NCBI RefSeq assembly: GCF_902498785.1
Contig: NZ_LR701494.1
Span: 1,503,105-1,567,104, forward strand
From: Sphingomonas sp. EC-HK361
Lineage (GTDB): Bacteria > Pseudomonadota > Alphaproteobacteria > Sphingomonadales > Sphingomonadaceae
Reading direction: 5' to 3'
DNA length: 64,000 nt
The position numbers and the translations under genes are program-made. Below the pieces are notes generated by a model. It made no database searches and was not told where the DNA came from. It saw only the letters and a program-made list of their open reading frames with translations. Within the stretch, counting starts at the first letter, position 1; every line of letters starts with the position of its first letter. Below, piece after piece: positions 44,645 through 56,070 of the stretch.

Positions 44645-44941
44645 ATGCTGATGAACAAGCCCGGCTTCGCCTACATCATGGCAAGCGGGCGAAACGGCAC
44701 GGTTTACATCGGAGTGACCAGCGATCTCGCCGCGCGGGCGTATCAGCATCGTAACGGCCTGGTCGAGGGTTTCACCAAGAAATACGGCTGCAAATATCTC
44801 GTCTGGTACGAGGCACATGACGATCTGGAAGGCGCGCGATATCGCGAGCTCCAGATGAAGAAATGGAACCGGCAGTGGAAGCTGACGGAGATTGAACGAA
44901 TGAACCCCGGCTGGGACGATCTGTTCGAGTTATTGTTTTGA
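44645..44941 (+). CDS. Single-domain GIY-YIG endonuclease
   Basis: 98 residues, one complete GIY-YIG domain. FAYIMAS (8-14, GIY strand), [16 protein letters not shown] (20-35) with catalytic R31 and H35, the metal-binding E68 in YRELQMKKW, and the family ending NPGWDDLF. Similar small nucleases (UPF0213/YhbQ-like) are common; activity on single-copy targets is poorly known. The gene is bracketed by two inverted REPIN copies inside the mdh-suc operon. ATG 44645 has AGGGAG 5 bases upstream; ATG 44651 is an alternative. It appears intact. Confidence 0.92.
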   Translation: MLMNKPGFAYIMASGRNGTVYIGVTSDLAARAYQHRNGLVEGFTKKYGCKYLVWYEAHDDLEGARYRELQMKKWNRQWKLTEIERMNPGWDDLFELLF

Positions 44942-44949
44942 AGCTTCCT

Positions 44950-45005
44950 TGTGCTCCCGCGAAGGCGGGAGCCCAGACTGGGTCCCCGCCTTCGCGGGGA
45001 CACAA
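44950..45005. repeat. REPIN-like doublet, family 1 (copy g, right flank of the nuclease gene)
   Basis: GCTCCCGC-gaag-GCGGGAGC, CCAGACTGG, GTCCCCGC-cttc-GCGGGGAC, with outer TTGT/ACAA. Orientation is opposite to copy f. It starts about 9 bases after the GIY-YIG stop and ends 19 bases before sucD. Confidence 0.9.
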
Positions 45006-45023
45006 GGTAGAGATGGAGACAGA

Positions 45024-45908
45024 ATGAGCATCCTCGTCGACAAGAACACCAGGGTCATCACCCAAGGGATGACCGGCGAAACCGGCAGCTTCCACACGAA
45101 GGCGGCGCTGGACTACGGCACGCAGATGGTCGCCGGCGTCACGCCGGGGAAGGGCGGCACGACCCATCTCGACCTGCCCGTCTACGACACCGTCGCCGAG
45201 GCCGTGGCGAAGACCGGCGCGACCGCGAGCGTGATCTACGTCCCGCCCCCCTTCGCCGCGGATTCGATCCTCGAGGCGATCGATGCCGAGGTGCCGCTGA
45301 TCGTCACCATCACCGAGGGCATTCCCGTGCTCGACATGGTGAAGGTGAAGCGGGCGCTCTCGGGCTCGAAATCGCGCCTCATCGGCCCGAATTGCCCCGG
45401 CGTGCTGACGCCGGGCGAGTGCAAGATCGGCATCATGCCGGGCAGCATCTTCAAACAAGGTTCGGTCGGCGTCGTCAGCCGCTCGGGCACGCTCACCTAT
45501 GAGGCGGTGTTCCAGACGACGAACGCCGGCCTCGGCCAGACGACCGCGGTCGGCATCGGCGGCGATCCGGTCAACGGCACCAACTTCATCGACGTGCTCG
45601 AACTGTTCCTCGCCGACGACGCGACGACCTCGATCATCATGATCGGTGAGATCGGCGGTTCGGCTGAAGAGGAAGCCGCGCAGTTCCTCCGCGACGAGGC
45701 GAAGCGCGGGCGCAAGAAGCCGATGGCGGGCTTCATCGCCGGCCGCACCGCACCTCCGGGCAGGCGGATGGGCCATGCCGGCGCGATCGTCTCAGGTGGC
45801 CAGGGCGGAGCGGAAGACAAGATCGCGGCGATGGAAGCGGCCGGGATCAAGGTGGCGGCGTCGCCCAGCGAGCTGGGGTCGACGCTGCTGGAAGTACTCA
45901 AGGGATAA
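45024..45908 (+). CDS. sucD: Succinyl-CoA synthetase alpha subunit
   Basis: 294 residues. CoA-binding fold with [49 protein letters not shown], and the phosphorylated H251 in [13 protein letters not shown]. With SucC it converts succinyl-CoA to succinate with NTP formation. sucC is absent: mdh, the nuclease gene and then sucD occupy the place where sucC often lies, so the beta subunit must be encoded elsewhere. Confidence 0.97.
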   Translation: MSILVDKNTRVITQGMTGETGSFHTKAALDYGTQMVAGVTPGKGGTTHLDLPVYDTVAEAVAKTGATASVIYVPPPFAADSILEAIDAEVPLIVTITEGIPVLDMVKVKRALSGSKSRLIGPNCPGVLTPGECKIGIMPGSIFKQGSVGVVSRSGTLTYEAVFQTTNAGLGQTTAVGIGGDPVNGTNFIDVLELFLADDATTSIIMIGEIGGSAEEEAAQFLRDEAKRGRKKPMAGFIAGRTAPPGRRMGHAGAIVSGGQGGAEDKIAAMEAAGIKVAASPSELGSTLLEVLKG

Positions 45909-45915
45909 CCCTCAT

Positions 45916-45971
45916 TGTACCCCCGCGAAGGCGGGGGTCCAGTCTGGGTCCCCGCCTTCGCGGGGACACAA
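45916..45971. repeat. REPIN-like doublet, family 1 (copy h)
   Basis: ACCCCCGC-gaag-GCGGGGGT, CCAGTCTGG, GTCCCCGC-cttc-GCGGGGAC, outer TTGT/ACAA. Lies 7 bases after the sucD stop and 12 before sucA. Stem 1 carries C-G where other copies have T-A. Confidence 0.9.
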
Positions 45972-45983
45972 AGGACCCGGGAC

Positions 45984-48917
45984 ATGGGCTACGAAGGTCA
46001 GGATTTCAGCGACATCGCCGCCGGCGTCAGCCCGGCGTTCGTCGAGGCGCTGTATGCGCGGTTCAAGGCGTCGCCCGACACGGTCGAGCCCGGCTGGCGC
46101 GGCTTTTTCGAGGGGCTGGAAGGCTCCGCGCAGGGGCCGAGCTGGGCCAACATCGCCTGGCCGCTCAAGACGACGGACGATCTGACCGCCGCGCTCGACC
46201 CCACCCAGATGGAGCCCGCGCCCAGGCCCGCAAAGCCCGGCGCCAAGCCTGCAGCGCCCGCCGCCGACGCTGCTCCCAAGGTCGACGTCACCAAGGCCGC
46301 GGCCGACGCCATCCGCGTCCAGATGCTCATCCGCACCTACCGCGTGCGCGGGCACCTCGCCGCCAATCTCGATCCCCTCGGCATGGCGCGGCAGGAGCTT
46401 CCGGCCGATCTCAGCCCCGCCTATCACGGTTTCTCGGACGCCGATCTCGATCGCCCGGTCTATCTCGGCGGCACCCTCGGCCTGCAATGGTCGAGCGTTC
46501 GCGAGGTCGTCGCGATCCTCCAGCGCAACTATTGCGGCTCGGTCGGCCTCGAATACATGCACATCGCTGATGTCGAGGAACGCGTGTTCCTCCAGGACCG
46601 CATGGAGGGCAAGGACAAGGCGATCGAGTTCACGCCAGAGGGCAAGAAGGCGATCCTCACCAAGGTGATCGAAGGCGAGCAGTGGGAGAAATTCCTCGGC
46701 CGCAAATATGTCGGCACCAAGCGCTTCGGCCTCGACGGCGGCGAAAGCATGATCCCCGCGCTCGAAAGCGTCATCAAATATGGCGGCGCGATGGGGGTGA
46801 ACGAGATTGTGTTCGGCATGGCCCACCGCGGCCGGCTGAACGTCCTCGCCAACGTCATGGCGAAGCCGCTGCGGGTGATCTTCCATGAATTCGCCGGCGG
46901 CTCCGCTAACCCCGACGACATCGGCGGATCGGGCGACGTGAAATACCATCTCGGGACCAGCACCGACCGTCAGTTCGACGGGATCAAGGTCCATATGTCG
47001 CTCGTCGCCAACCCGAGCCACCTCGAGGCGGCGGACCCCGTCGTCCTCGGCAAGACGCGCGCGATCCAGACGATCGCGGACGATCTGGAGCATCACTGCA
47101 AGTCGCTTCCCGTCCTCATCCACGGCGACGCGGCGTTCGCGGGACAGGGGATCGTGTGGGAATGCCTCGGCTTCTCCGGGGTGCGCGGCTACAACACCGG
47201 CGGCTGCATCCACTTCGTCATCAACAACCAGATCGGGTTCACGACGAGCCCGCAGTTCGCGCGCTCCTCGCCTTATCCGAGCGACGTGGCGAAGGGCGTC
47301 CAGGCGCCGATCTTCCACGTCAACGGCGACGATCCCGAGGCGGTGACCTTCGCCTGTAAGATGGCGATCGAGTTCCGCCAGAAATTCCACCGCGACATCG
47401 TCATCGACATGTGGTGCTACCGCCGCTTCGGCCATAACGAGGGCGACGAGCCGAGCTTCACCCAGCCGCTGATGTACGATCGTATCCGCCAGCACCCGCC
47501 GGTGAGCAGCATCTACGCAAAGCGATTGGTCGAGGAAAAGGTCGTCGACCAGGCCTGGGTGGACGAGAACGTCAAGCAGTTCACTACGCTGCTGGAGGGC
47601 GAGTTCGAGGCGGGCGCCGCGTACAAACCCAACAAGGCCGACTGGTTCGGCGGGCGGTGGTCCGGCCTCGGCGCCCCCGCCGACCCCGAAACCGCGCGCC
47701 GCAATATCGAAACCGGCGTCGAGAAGAAGCTGTTCGATGCGCTCGGCCGCACGCTGACGACCGTTCCCGAAGACCTTGCGATCCACAAGACGCTTGGCCG
47801 CGTCCTTGATGCCAAGCGGGCGATGTTCACCAGCGGCGCCAATTTCGACTGGGCGACCGGCGAAGCGCTGGCCTTCGGCTCGCTGCTCTCCGAAGGCTAC
47901 GGCGTCCGCCTGTCGGGGCAGGATTCGGGCCGCGGCACCTTCTCGCAGCGCCACGCCGTCTGGGTCGATCAGACCGACGAGCACAAGTTCGTCCCGCTTT
48001 CGACCGTCGAGCACGGCCGTTTCGAGGTGCTGGACAGCACGCTCAGCGAATATGGCGTGCTCGGCTTCGAATATGGCTATGCGCTCGCCGACCCCAAGAC
48101 GCTGGTATTGTGGGAAGCGCAGTTCGGCGATTTCGCCAACGGCGCGCAGATCATGATCGATCAGTTCATCGCGAGCGGCGAAGCCAAGTGGCTGCGCGCC
48201 AACGGCCTCGTCATGCTGCTGCCCCACGGCTATGAAGGGCAGGGGCCGGAGCATAGCTCGGCGCGCCCCGAGCGCTTCCTGCAACTGTGCGCGGGCGACA
48301 ACATGCAGGTCGCTAACTGCACCACCCCGGCCAATTATTTCCACCTGCTGCGCCGGCAGATGCACCGCACCTTCCGCAAGCCGCTGGTCATCATGACGCC
48401 GAAGTCGCTGCTGCGTCACAAGCTCGCGGTCAGCCAGGCGAGCGACTTCATCGGCGATACGCACTTCAAACGCATCCTCTCCGACACCAACGGCGCGGCG
48501 GACACCGAGACGAAGCGCGTCGTGCTGTGCACCGGCAAGGTCGCCTACGACCTGATCGAGGCACGCGACGCGGCGGGTGATGCGAACACCCAGATCATCC
48601 GCATCGAGCAGCTCTATCCTTTCCCGGGCGAGCCGCTCGCCGCGCGCCTGAAGAAGATGCCCAACCTCGAAGAGGTCGTGTGGGCGCAGGAAGAGCCGAA
48701 GAACAACGGCTACTGGTTCTTCGTCGAACCCTTTATCGAGGCGTGCCTGGCGGACGCCGGCAGCAAGGTGGCCCGCGCCCGCTATGCCGGCCGCACCCCC
48801 TCGGCCTCGCCCGCGACGGGGCTGATGAAGCGCCATCAGGCCGAACAGGGCGCGCTGGTCGCCGACGCGCTCGGCCACAATGTCCGCGAGGAAATCCGGC
48901 GCACGCGCAAGACTTGA
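45984..48917 (+). CDS. sucA: 2-oxoglutarate dehydrogenase E1 component
   Basis: 977 residues. N-terminal segment with [15 protein letters not shown], thiamine-diphosphate domain [32 protein letters not shown] and [19 protein letters not shown], and the C-terminal transketolase-like domain with [13 protein letters not shown] and [23 protein letters not shown]. It decarboxylates 2-oxoglutarate and passes succinyl to the lipoyl group of SucB. A REPIN copy lies in each gap on either side. Confidence 0.98.
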   Translation: MGYEGQDFSDIAAGVSPAFVEALYARFKASPDTVEPGWRGFFEGLEGSAQGPSWANIAWPLKTTDDLTAALDPTQMEPAPRPAKPGAKPAAPAADAAPKVDVTKAAADAIRVQMLIRTYRVRGHLAANLDPLGMARQELPADLSPAYHGFSDADLDRPVYLGGTLGLQWSSVREVVAILQRNYCGSVGLEYMHIADVEERVFLQDRMEGKDKAIEFTPEGKKAILTKVIEGEQWEKFLGRKYVGTKRFGLDGGESMIPALESVIKYGGAMGVNEIVFGMAHRGRLNVLANVMAKPLRVIFHEFAGGSANPDDIGGSGDVKYHLGTSTDRQFDGIKVHMSLVANPSHLEAADPVVLGKTRAIQTIADDLEHHCKSLPVLIHGDAAFAGQGIVWECLGFSGVRGYNTGGCIHFVINNQIGFTTSPQFARSSPYPSDVAKGVQAPIFHVNGDDPEAVTFACKMAIEFRQKFHRDIVIDMWCYRRFGHNEGDEPSFTQPLMYDRIRQHPPVSSIYAKRLVEEKVVDQAWVDENVKQFTTLLEGEFEAGAAYKPNKADWFGGRWSGLGAPADPETARRNIETGVEKKLFDALGRTLTTVPEDLAIHKTLGRVLDAKRAMFTSGANFDWATGEALAFGSLLSEGYGVRLSGQDSGRGTFSQRHAVWVDQTDEHKFVPLSTVEHGRFEVLDSTLSEYGVLGFEYGYALADPKTLVLWEAQFGDFANGAQIMIDQFIASGEAKWLRANGLVMLLPHGYEGQGPEHSSARPERFLQLCAGDNMQVANCTTPANYFHLLRRQMHRTFRKPLVIMTPKSLLRHKLAVSQASDFIGDTHFKRILSDTNGAADTETKRVVLCTGKVAYDLIEARDAAGDANTQIIRIEQLYPFPGEPLAARLKKMPNLEEVVWAQEEPKNNGYWFFVEPFIEACLADAGSKVARARYAGRTPSASPATGLMKRHQAEQGALVADALGHNVREEIRRTRKT

Positions 48918-48925
48918 TCCTATCT

Positions 48926-48981
48926 TGTATCCCCGCGAAGGCGGGGATCCAGCCTGGGCTCCCGCCTTCGCGGGAGCACAT
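48926..48981. repeat. REPIN-like doublet, family 1 (copy i)
   Basis: ATCCCCGC-gaag-GCGGGGAT, CCAGCCTGGG, CTCCCGC-cttc-GCGGGAG, CACA. Between sucA and sucB, 8 bases after the sucA stop. Confidence 0.9.
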
Positions 48982-48997
48982 TGAAACGGAAGCGAAC

Positions 48998-50236
48998 ATG
49001 GCAACCGAAGTCACCGTCCCCACGCTCGGCGAATCGATCACCGAGGCAACGCTCGGCGAATGGCTCAAGCAGCCCGGCGATCCGGTGCAGGCCGACGAGC
49101 CTATCGCGAGCCTGGAAACCGACAAGGTCTCGGTCGAGGTGCCATCGCCGGTCGCGGGCGTCATGGGCGCCCACGCGGTCCAGGTCGGCGATACCGTCCA
49201 GGTCGGCGCGATGATCGCCACGGTCGAGGCCGGTGGCGGCGCTCCCGCGCAGGCCGCCGCACCTGCGCCGGCAGCCAGCGCGCCTGCCGAGGCCGTACCC
49301 GCCGCAACCGCCGGGCAGCAGGCTCCCGCCGAACCCGCCGGCGACACCCCTGCCGCGCTCAGCCCCTCGGTCCGCCGCGCCGTCCTCGAACACGGCGTCG
49401 ACCCCGCGACGATCCAGGGCACCGGCAAGGACGGCCGCCTGACCAAGGAAGACATCGCCGCCGCCGCCTCGTCCAAACCCGCCCCCACACCGACGCCCGC
49501 GGCGCCAGCCACCCCGTCGGTCATCGCCTCCACCGGCCGCAAGGAAGAGCGCGTCCGCATGACGCGCCTGCGCCAAACGATCGCCAAGCGCCTGAAGGAA
49601 GCGCAGAACACCGCCGCGATGCTCACGACGTTCAACGACGTCGACATGACCGCGGTCATCGCCGCGCGTGCCAAATACAAGGACCTGTTCGAAAAGAAGC
49701 ACGGCGTCCGACTCGGCTTCATGGGCTTCTTCGTGAAGGCCGCGTGCATGGCGCTGAAGGACATTCCGTCGGTCAACGCCTCGATCGACCGCGACGACAT
49801 CGTCTATCACGATTATGCCGACATCTCGGTCGCGGTGTCCTCGCCCGGCGGCCTCGTCGTCCCCGTCATCCGCGACGCCGACCAGATGTCGGTCGCGACC
49901 GTGGAAAAGACGATCGGCGACTTCGGCAAGCGCGCCAAGGACGGCACGCTCAAAATGGACGAGATGAAGGGCGGCACCTTCACCATCTCGAACGGCGGCG
50001 TCTTCGGCTCGCTGATGAGCACCCCGATCATCAACCCGCCCCAGTCGGCGGTGCTGGGCCTCCACCGCATCGAAGACCGCGCGGTGGTGGTGAACGGCCA
50101 GGTCGTCGTCCGCCCGATGATGTATCTCGCACTCAGCTACGACCACCGCCTGATCGATGGCCGCGAGGCGGTGACGTTCCTGGTGGCGCTCAAGAACGCG
50201 ATCGAGGACCCGACGCGGATTCTGATCGATTTGTAA
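48998..50236 (+). CDS. sucB: 2-oxoglutarate dehydrogenase E2 (dihydrolipoyl succinyltransferase)
   Basis: 412 residues. Lipoyl domain with lipoylated K43 in [10 protein letters not shown], Ala/Pro-rich linker (about 80-120), E1/E3-binding domain [21 protein letters not shown], a second linker, and the catalytic domain with [16 protein letters not shown] (catalytic His and Asp). It is the core of the complex, transferring succinyl to CoA. ATG 48998 follows CGGAAG. Confidence 0.98.
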   Translation: MATEVTVPTLGESITEATLGEWLKQPGDPVQADEPIASLETDKVSVEVPSPVAGVMGAHAVQVGDTVQVGAMIATVEAGGGAPAQAAAPAPAASAPAEAVPAATAGQQAPAEPAGDTPAALSPSVRRAVLEHGVDPATIQGTGKDGRLTKEDIAAAASSKPAPTPTPAAPATPSVIASTGRKEERVRMTRLRQTIAKRLKEAQNTAAMLTTFNDVDMTAVIAARAKYKDLFEKKHGVRLGFMGFFVKAACMALKDIPSVNASIDRDDIVYHDYADISVAVSSPGGLVVPVIRDADQMSVATVEKTIGDFGKRAKDGTLKMDEMKGGTFTISNGGVFGSLMSTPIINPPQSAVLGLHRIEDRAVVVNGQVVVRPMMYLALSYDHRLIDGREAVTFLVALKNAIEDPTRILIDL

Positions 50237-50241
50237 TTCCA

Positions 50242-50296
50242 TGTATCCCCGCGAAGGCGGGGATCCAGACTGGGCTCCCGCCTTCGCGGGAGCACA
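50242..50296. repeat. REPIN-like doublet, family 1 (copy j)
   Basis: ATCCCCGC-gaag-GCGGGGAT, CCAGACTGGG, CTCCCGC-cttc-GCGGGAG, CACA. Between sucB and lpd, 5 bases after the sucB stop. Nearly identical to copies f and i. Confidence 0.9.
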
Positions 50297-50311
50297 TCAA
50301 GGTGACACGAA

Positions 50312-51721
<1,410 letters not shown>

Positions 51722-51730
51722 GCCTTAGGG

Positions 51731-52726
51731 ATGACGATTGCCGGCCACCCCGTTGCCAGATCATCGACGGGGCTGACCGCGGCGGGCATCGTCGGCGGCA
51801 CCGAGGCGCCGGACATCGATTCCCGCGTCTTCGCGATGGGGCCGGGCATGGCCATCCGCTACGATCGCCCGGCCGACGAAATCGCGGGGTCGATCACCGG
51901 CTACCACCTCTACGCCGCGCACGGGCCGCAGGTGATGGGGCAGAAGGACTGGTTCCTTCCCGGCACCGCCAATGTCCGCATCACGCTCGGTGCTGGCCCC
52001 GTCTCGGTCCGCATCGGCAACCGCCATTTCGATCCGATTCCCCAGGTCTCGCTCTTCGGCCCGACGAGCCGCGTTCTGGAGGCGGTCACGCATGGCGGCG
52101 TGATGATCGGCTTCGGCATCAACGCGCTAGGCTGGTCCCGCCTGTTCCGCCGCTCTGCGCAGGATTTCCACAACCGCATCGTGCCCTTCGATGCGATCGC
52201 CGGCGAAGCGCTCTCGCGCCGCCTGGTCCATGAACTCTCCGCCGCGCCCGACGAGCACGCGGTCAAGCCGATCCTCGACGCCATCCTCTCGCCGCTGCTC
52301 GGCCCGGAGCCCGACGACGCGGCGCTGATCCGCCATCTCATGGCGCTCGTCGTCGATCGCGAGATGGCCGGCCTTACCCAGCTTGCCGAGGCGACCGGCG
52401 TCCCCGGCAGCAAGCTGCGCCGCGTCGCGCACCGCAATTTCGGCATGACGCCCAAGCTGCTGCTACGCCGCACGCGGTTCCTGCGGTCGTTCCTCGCGAT
52501 GTTCCAGACCGGCGACGCGACCGACTATGCGCTGGTCGAGGATGCCTATTTCGACGCCTCGCATTTCCTGCGCGATGCCAACACCTTTCTCGGCACCACG
52601 CCCCGCCGCTTCATGGCGCGCGAGACGCATTTCCTGAACGCCAGCGTCCGCGCGCGGGGCGCCGTCCTCGGCACGCCGACCCAGGCGCTGCATGTGGTCG
52701 AGGCGAACCGGTCGCGACCCGCTTGA
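51731..52726 (+). CDS. AraC-type transcriptional regulator (paralog 1)
   Basis: 331 residues. N-terminal sensor-like region (ITGYHLYAAHGPQ, VRITLGAGPVSVRIGNRHFDP), then a C-terminal HTH region with QLAEATGVPGSKLRRVAHRNFGMTPKLLLRRTRFLRSFLAM and FDASHFLRDANTFLGTTPRRFMA, the double-HTH layout of AraC proteins. The second HTH is divergent. Starts 9 bases after lpd, so it may be read through from the TCA operon. The ligand is unknown. Confidence 0.82.
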   Translation: MTIAGHPVARSSTGLTAAGIVGGTEAPDIDSRVFAMGPGMAIRYDRPADEIAGSITGYHLYAAHGPQVMGQKDWFLPGTANVRITLGAGPVSVRIGNRHFDPIPQVSLFGPTSRVLEAVTHGGVMIGFGINALGWSRLFRRSAQDFHNRIVPFDAIAGEALSRRLVHELSAAPDEHAVKPILDAILSPLLGPEPDDAALIRHLMALVVDREMAGLTQLAEATGVPGSKLRRVAHRNFGMTPKLLLRRTRFLRSFLAMFQTGDATDYALVEDAYFDASHFLRDANTFLGTTPRRFMARETHFLNASVRARGAVLGTPTQALHVVEANRSRPA

Positions 52727-52778
52727 AATTACCGGGAATTGCGCGATAGCAGCGCGGTATCGAAGCGGCGGGGGCGCA

Positions 52779-53708
52779 GTGGACCGTAACATCCTGATCG
52801 CAGGCACCGCCGGCGACGCCGCACAGCCGGGCATGCCCGCGGGCACCCGCGTGTCCTATTTCCAGCCGGCGCCCGACTTGCGCACCGCGATCACCGGCTA
52901 CAACGCCTATGCTGCGCTGTCGGACGAACCGCGCGTCGATCGTTTCCTGCCTGCGCCCGCGATGCTCTGCGTCAGCGTCGATGCCGGGCCGGTCACGGTA
53001 GAGATCGGCCGCCACCGGTTCGATCCCGTCGCCACCGCCAGCCTCTATGGCCCGACCACGCGGCCGATGCGGATCACCTCGCGCGGCGGTGGCATGATCG
53101 GCATCGGCATCTCGCCGATCGGCTGGGCGCGACTAACCCGGCGCGCCGCGACCGATATCCAGAACCGCGTCGTCCCGGTCACCGCCTTGCTCGGCGAACG
53201 GCTCGCCGACCGGCTGGCGCGCGATCTCGCCGCGACGAAGGTCGTTGCCGATATCGCCCCGACGCTCGACGCGGTCCTTGCGCCCCTGCTCGCCAAGCCA
53301 TACCCGGAAGAGCCGCTGATCGCCGCGCTCGCCGCCGTCATCGTCGCGGATGGCGATCCCGACATCGGCACGGTCGCCGCGATGCTCGGCGTCCCCACCG
53401 CGAAGCTCCGGCGCACCGCGATGCGTTATTTCGGGATGACCCCCAAGCTGCTGCTGCGCCGCGCCCGCTTCCTGCGATCGTTCCTGCGCGACAACGGGCT
53501 GGACGGCACCGGGCGAAAGGGCGAGATCGACCGCAGCTATTTCGATCAGTCCCACTATCTGCGCGACGCGCAGACCTTCCTCAACACCACCCCCCGCCGC
53601 TTCCTGATGGAGGAGCATGTGTTCCTCATGGGCAGCCTCCACGCCCGCGCCGCCGCGCTGGGGGCGCCGACCCAGGCGCTGCACGCGGTCGAACGCGACG
53701 CGGCCTGA
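52779..53708 (+). CDS. AraC-type transcriptional regulator (paralog 2)
   Basis: 309 residues from GTG 52779, next to paralog 1 and clearly related along its whole length (ITGYNAYAALSDEP, AMRYFGMTPKLLLRRARFLRSFL, FDQSHYLRDAQTFLNTTPRRFL, APTQALHAVE at the end). The pair arose by tandem duplication. The start is uncertain because the frame is open for 29 codons upstream, but that extension has no paralog match. Confidence 0.8.
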   Translation: MDRNILIAGTAGDAAQPGMPAGTRVSYFQPAPDLRTAITGYNAYAALSDEPRVDRFLPAPAMLCVSVDAGPVTVEIGRHRFDPVATASLYGPTTRPMRITSRGGGMIGIGISPIGWARLTRRAATDIQNRVVPVTALLGERLADRLARDLAATKVVADIAPTLDAVLAPLLAKPYPEEPLIAALAAVIVADGDPDIGTVAAMLGVPTAKLRRTAMRYFGMTPKLLLRRARFLRSFLRDNGLDGTGRKGEIDRSYFDQSHYLRDAQTFLNTTPRRFLMEEHVFLMGSLHARAAALGAPTQALHAVERDAA

Positions 53709-53714
53709 CGGCAC

Positions 53715-54956
53715 TTACAACGCCCAGTTGACCTCCAACCACAGCTTGTCGGTATCCGTCGCGAACTGCTCCGCACGATACCGGGCATAGCGCGCCTGCA
53801 CCGTCGTGCGCCCGCGCTTCACGCTGGCAAGCAAGTCCCACTCGCTGCCATAGCGCTGGTCCAGCCGGTCGCTGCGGAACCGGTGATATGTCGCCGACAG
53901 CCCCGCGCCGCTGAACGGCCCCAGCCTCTTCCACGCGAGGCCTGCGGTGCCATACAGATCGCGCACGCCATCGGGCGGCGTGGTCGTGAACTTGTCGGCC
54001 CAGCCCTGGAACTTGAACAGCGCGGAGAGCGGCGCCTGCACGCTCGTCAGCGCGCGGCCGTCGTCGGCGCCGAGCACTTCATGCCCCGCGGTGAGCGAGA
54101 CGATGCCGAGACTCGCGGTCGCCTCGACAAGCCAATAGTCGGCGGTGAAATCCAGCGGATTGCGGTGCCAGTCGCTCTGCCGTGCCCAACTGGCGGCATA
54201 GGCGATTGCGGCGTTCGGCCCCAGCGCCCGCGTGCCCGCAAGGCGAACACCATAGGTCTGGCTGGACAGGCGGAATCCCTGCACCGCCGGGTCGTCCTGA
54301 TCGACCAGATAGCCGAAGCCCGTCAGCGTGCCGACCGGTGTCTGTAGTCCCGCGAGCGCGAACAGATTGTCTCCACCGATCGCCTGCGGTCGCGCACCGC
54401 GCCCGTCGATCCCGTTGGTCGTCCGGTCGGACCATGCATAGGTCACGTCGGTGAACAGGCGCTTCGGATCGCCCCACTGGGCGCGCGCAGCATCGAAGGT
54501 TCGCTGATTCTGGCGGAAGGCGCCCGATCCGACAAAGCGCTGGTCGGCGAGCTCGATCACCTGCCGCCCCACCGTCGCGGTATAGTCACCACCCCGATAG
54601 CGAAGCTGCGCCCGGTTGAGTTCGATATTCTGCGGATCGGCGACGATAGGATAGCGGGTGAGGCCGTTAGTGTTGCTATCGTAGCGCTCGACGATGGCAA
54701 GCGTCGCTTCGGTCTCGACCAGTGCCTGAAAATGCCCGGCATCCGCGCGAATGCCGGAACGGATGCGGGCGGTCGCTGCTTCCGCCCGGTCGGCAATCCC
54801 GGCCTGCTCGACCTGTCCATAGCGCAGCCGGACATCAAGCAGCGGCGAGAGGCGGATGTCCTGCGCCGACGCCGCGCTGCCAAGCAATGCCGCCGCCGTG
54901 AAGGTGACCCCGCGGATGACCGGCCGGACAGGTTCGTGCCTCATCGCTCGTCGCAT
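53715..54956 (-). CDS. Outer-membrane barrel, alginate-export-like
   Basis: About 413 residues. Signal peptide ending SAASAQ|D (the codons before 54941/54956 are ambiguous: ATG 54941 gives MRHEPVRPV, ATG 54956 MRRAMRHEP). Alternating hydrophobic pattern, many aromatic turns (LRYRGGDYTATVGRQ, FGYLVDQDDPAVQGF) and a C-terminal LWLEVNWAL beta-signal. It resembles the alginate-export/OprD-like barrel family; no alginate genes are nearby, so the substrate is unknown. It ends 6 bases after the convergent AraC gene. Confidence 0.75.
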   Translation of the reverse strand: MRRAMRHEPVRPVIRGVTFTAAALLGSAASAQDIRLSPLLDVRLRYGQVEQAGIADRAEAATARIRSGIRADAGHFQALVETEATLAIVERYDSNTNGLTRYPIVADPQNIELNRAQLRYRGGDYTATVGRQVIELADQRFVGSGAFRQNQRTFDAARAQWGDPKRLFTDVTYAWSDRTTNGIDGRGARPQAIGGDNLFALAGLQTPVGTLTGFGYLVDQDDPAVQGFRLSSQTYGVRLAGTRALGPNAAIAYAASWARQSDWHRNPLDFTADYWLVEATASLGIVSLTAGHEVLGADDGRALTSVQAPLSALFKFQGWADKFTTTPPDGVRDLYGTAGLAWKRLGPFSGAGLSATYHRFRSDRLDQRYGSEWDLLASVKRGRTTVQARYARYRAEQFATDTDKLWLEVNWAL

Positions 54957-55050
54957 AACCGGACACGACCCGGCGCGACAGTCCCGCACCGCTCGCGGCA
55001 CGTCCCGCAAGAACGGCCCAAGGCCTCGAAAGAAGTCGACCTGCCACCCA

Positions 55051-55143
55051 CCGTCATTCCCGCGAAGGCGGGAATCCAGACGGGCTGGCTGTGGTCAAGT
55101 CTCACCTCCACCAGCGGCTATGGATTCCCGCACTTGCGATTAT
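55051..55143. repeat. REPIN-like doublet, family 1 (decayed copy k)
   Basis: Intact left hairpin ATTCCCGC-gaag-GCGGGAAT; the right half (GGATTCCCGCACTTGCG) has lost most pairing. It lies between the barrel gene and the small secreted protein gene. Confidence 0.7.
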
Positions 55144-55179
55144 GAGGGGCTGGATGCCTCGGCCTGCGTTCAGCGGGCT

Positions 55180-55404
55180 TTAGTCAGGCGTGCACTGGCC
55201 GTCCTGGCAGGCCGGTGGATCATAGGTCCAGCCGCCATCGACGAGGCGGCAGTCATACACCGTCTCGCCGGCCTTGGTCGCGACCTTCGCCGCTGCCCTG
55301 CATTCCGACCACGTTCCGTACAGATGCGTGTAATGGGCGGCGAACGCAGCGGACGAGCCGGCCATGCCGGCTAACGCCACTGCTGCAATCATCAGCTTTT
55401 TCAT
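55180..55404 (-). CDS. Small secreted protein with four cysteines
   Basis: 74 residues. Signal peptide MKKLMIAAVALAGMAGSSAAFA (about 1-22), mature part of about 50 residues with cysteines in SECRAAA, YDCRLV, PACQDGQC. Probably periplasmic with two disulfides. No family recognised. It has good coding character and a proper signal peptide, so I regard it as real. Confidence 0.72.
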   Translation of the reverse strand: MKKLMIAAVALAGMAGSSAAFAAHYTHLYGTWSECRAAAKVATKAGETVYDCRLVDGGWTYDPPACQDGQCTPD

Positions 55405-55552
55405 GGTGCTATCCTCTCCTCGCTCCCCGGTGAGCAGTGAGAGATATACCCGATTCGGCCGTTATATGCGCCGACCCTACGGCCGATGCACCCCCACGCA
55501 AACGAAGTAGTTCGTTATCGCCGTGCCGGCCGGGCGACGGCTTACGTTGCCA

Positions 55553-55927
55553 TCATCCCTTGCGGTCGCGCAGCCGCTGCAGGAATGCGTTCGCAGCGGC
55601 ACTGACCGCATCGACCACCTGATCGACATTGGCGTCGATCCCCGCGCGGCCCGGCGTCGCCGCTTCCGGCGGACGAGGGGGTTCGGGCGGGCGAGGGGGC
55701 TCTGGCGGATGATGCGGCTTGGCGTGATCGGCATGCGCCTTGGTCGCCTTCGCCGCTGCTGCGGTCGCGACCGCGGCCAGCCCCATCGCGAGCATCTCCC
55801 GCCCCTTGGGCGAATTGGCCGCATCGATCGCGCCGCCGATCAGCGTCTCGCCCTTGCGGCGAAGCTCCTTGGGAATCTTCACGCCGCCGACGGACTTGGG
55901 CAGCTTTACCTTCTTCGTCTTCGCCAT
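55553..55927 (-). CDS. Hypothetical protein with Pro-rich repeats
   Basis: 124 residues. Basic N-terminus (KTKKVKLPKSVGGVKIPKELRRKG), an alanine-rich helical middle (47-66), a histidine/proline part with PPEPPR repeated three times (18-bp DNA repeats), then a helical C-terminus with LQRLRDRKG. No signal peptide. Function unknown. Confidence 0.7.
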   Translation of the reverse strand: MAKTKKVKLPKSVGGVKIPKELRRKGETLIGGAIDAANSPKGREMLAMGLAAVATAAAAKATKAHADHAKPHHPPEPPRPPEPPRPPEAATPGRAGIDANVDQVVDAVSAAANAFLQRLRDRKG

Positions 55928-56070
55928 GATAACTCTCGCGCTTGTGTGTCACGAAGATAATACACGCACGCCCCCGCGCAAGGCCCATGACGTAAATGTC
56001 ACCCGCCGCTCATCGCTCCGCCACGCTGGCGGGTCGATGGTGGCGCATCACCGACCAATGGAGAATTTCT

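Noticed and set aside
45912-49004. Open frame of about 1030 codons opposite sucA
   Set aside because: Same high-GC antisense effect; sucA on the plus strand has complete family motifs.
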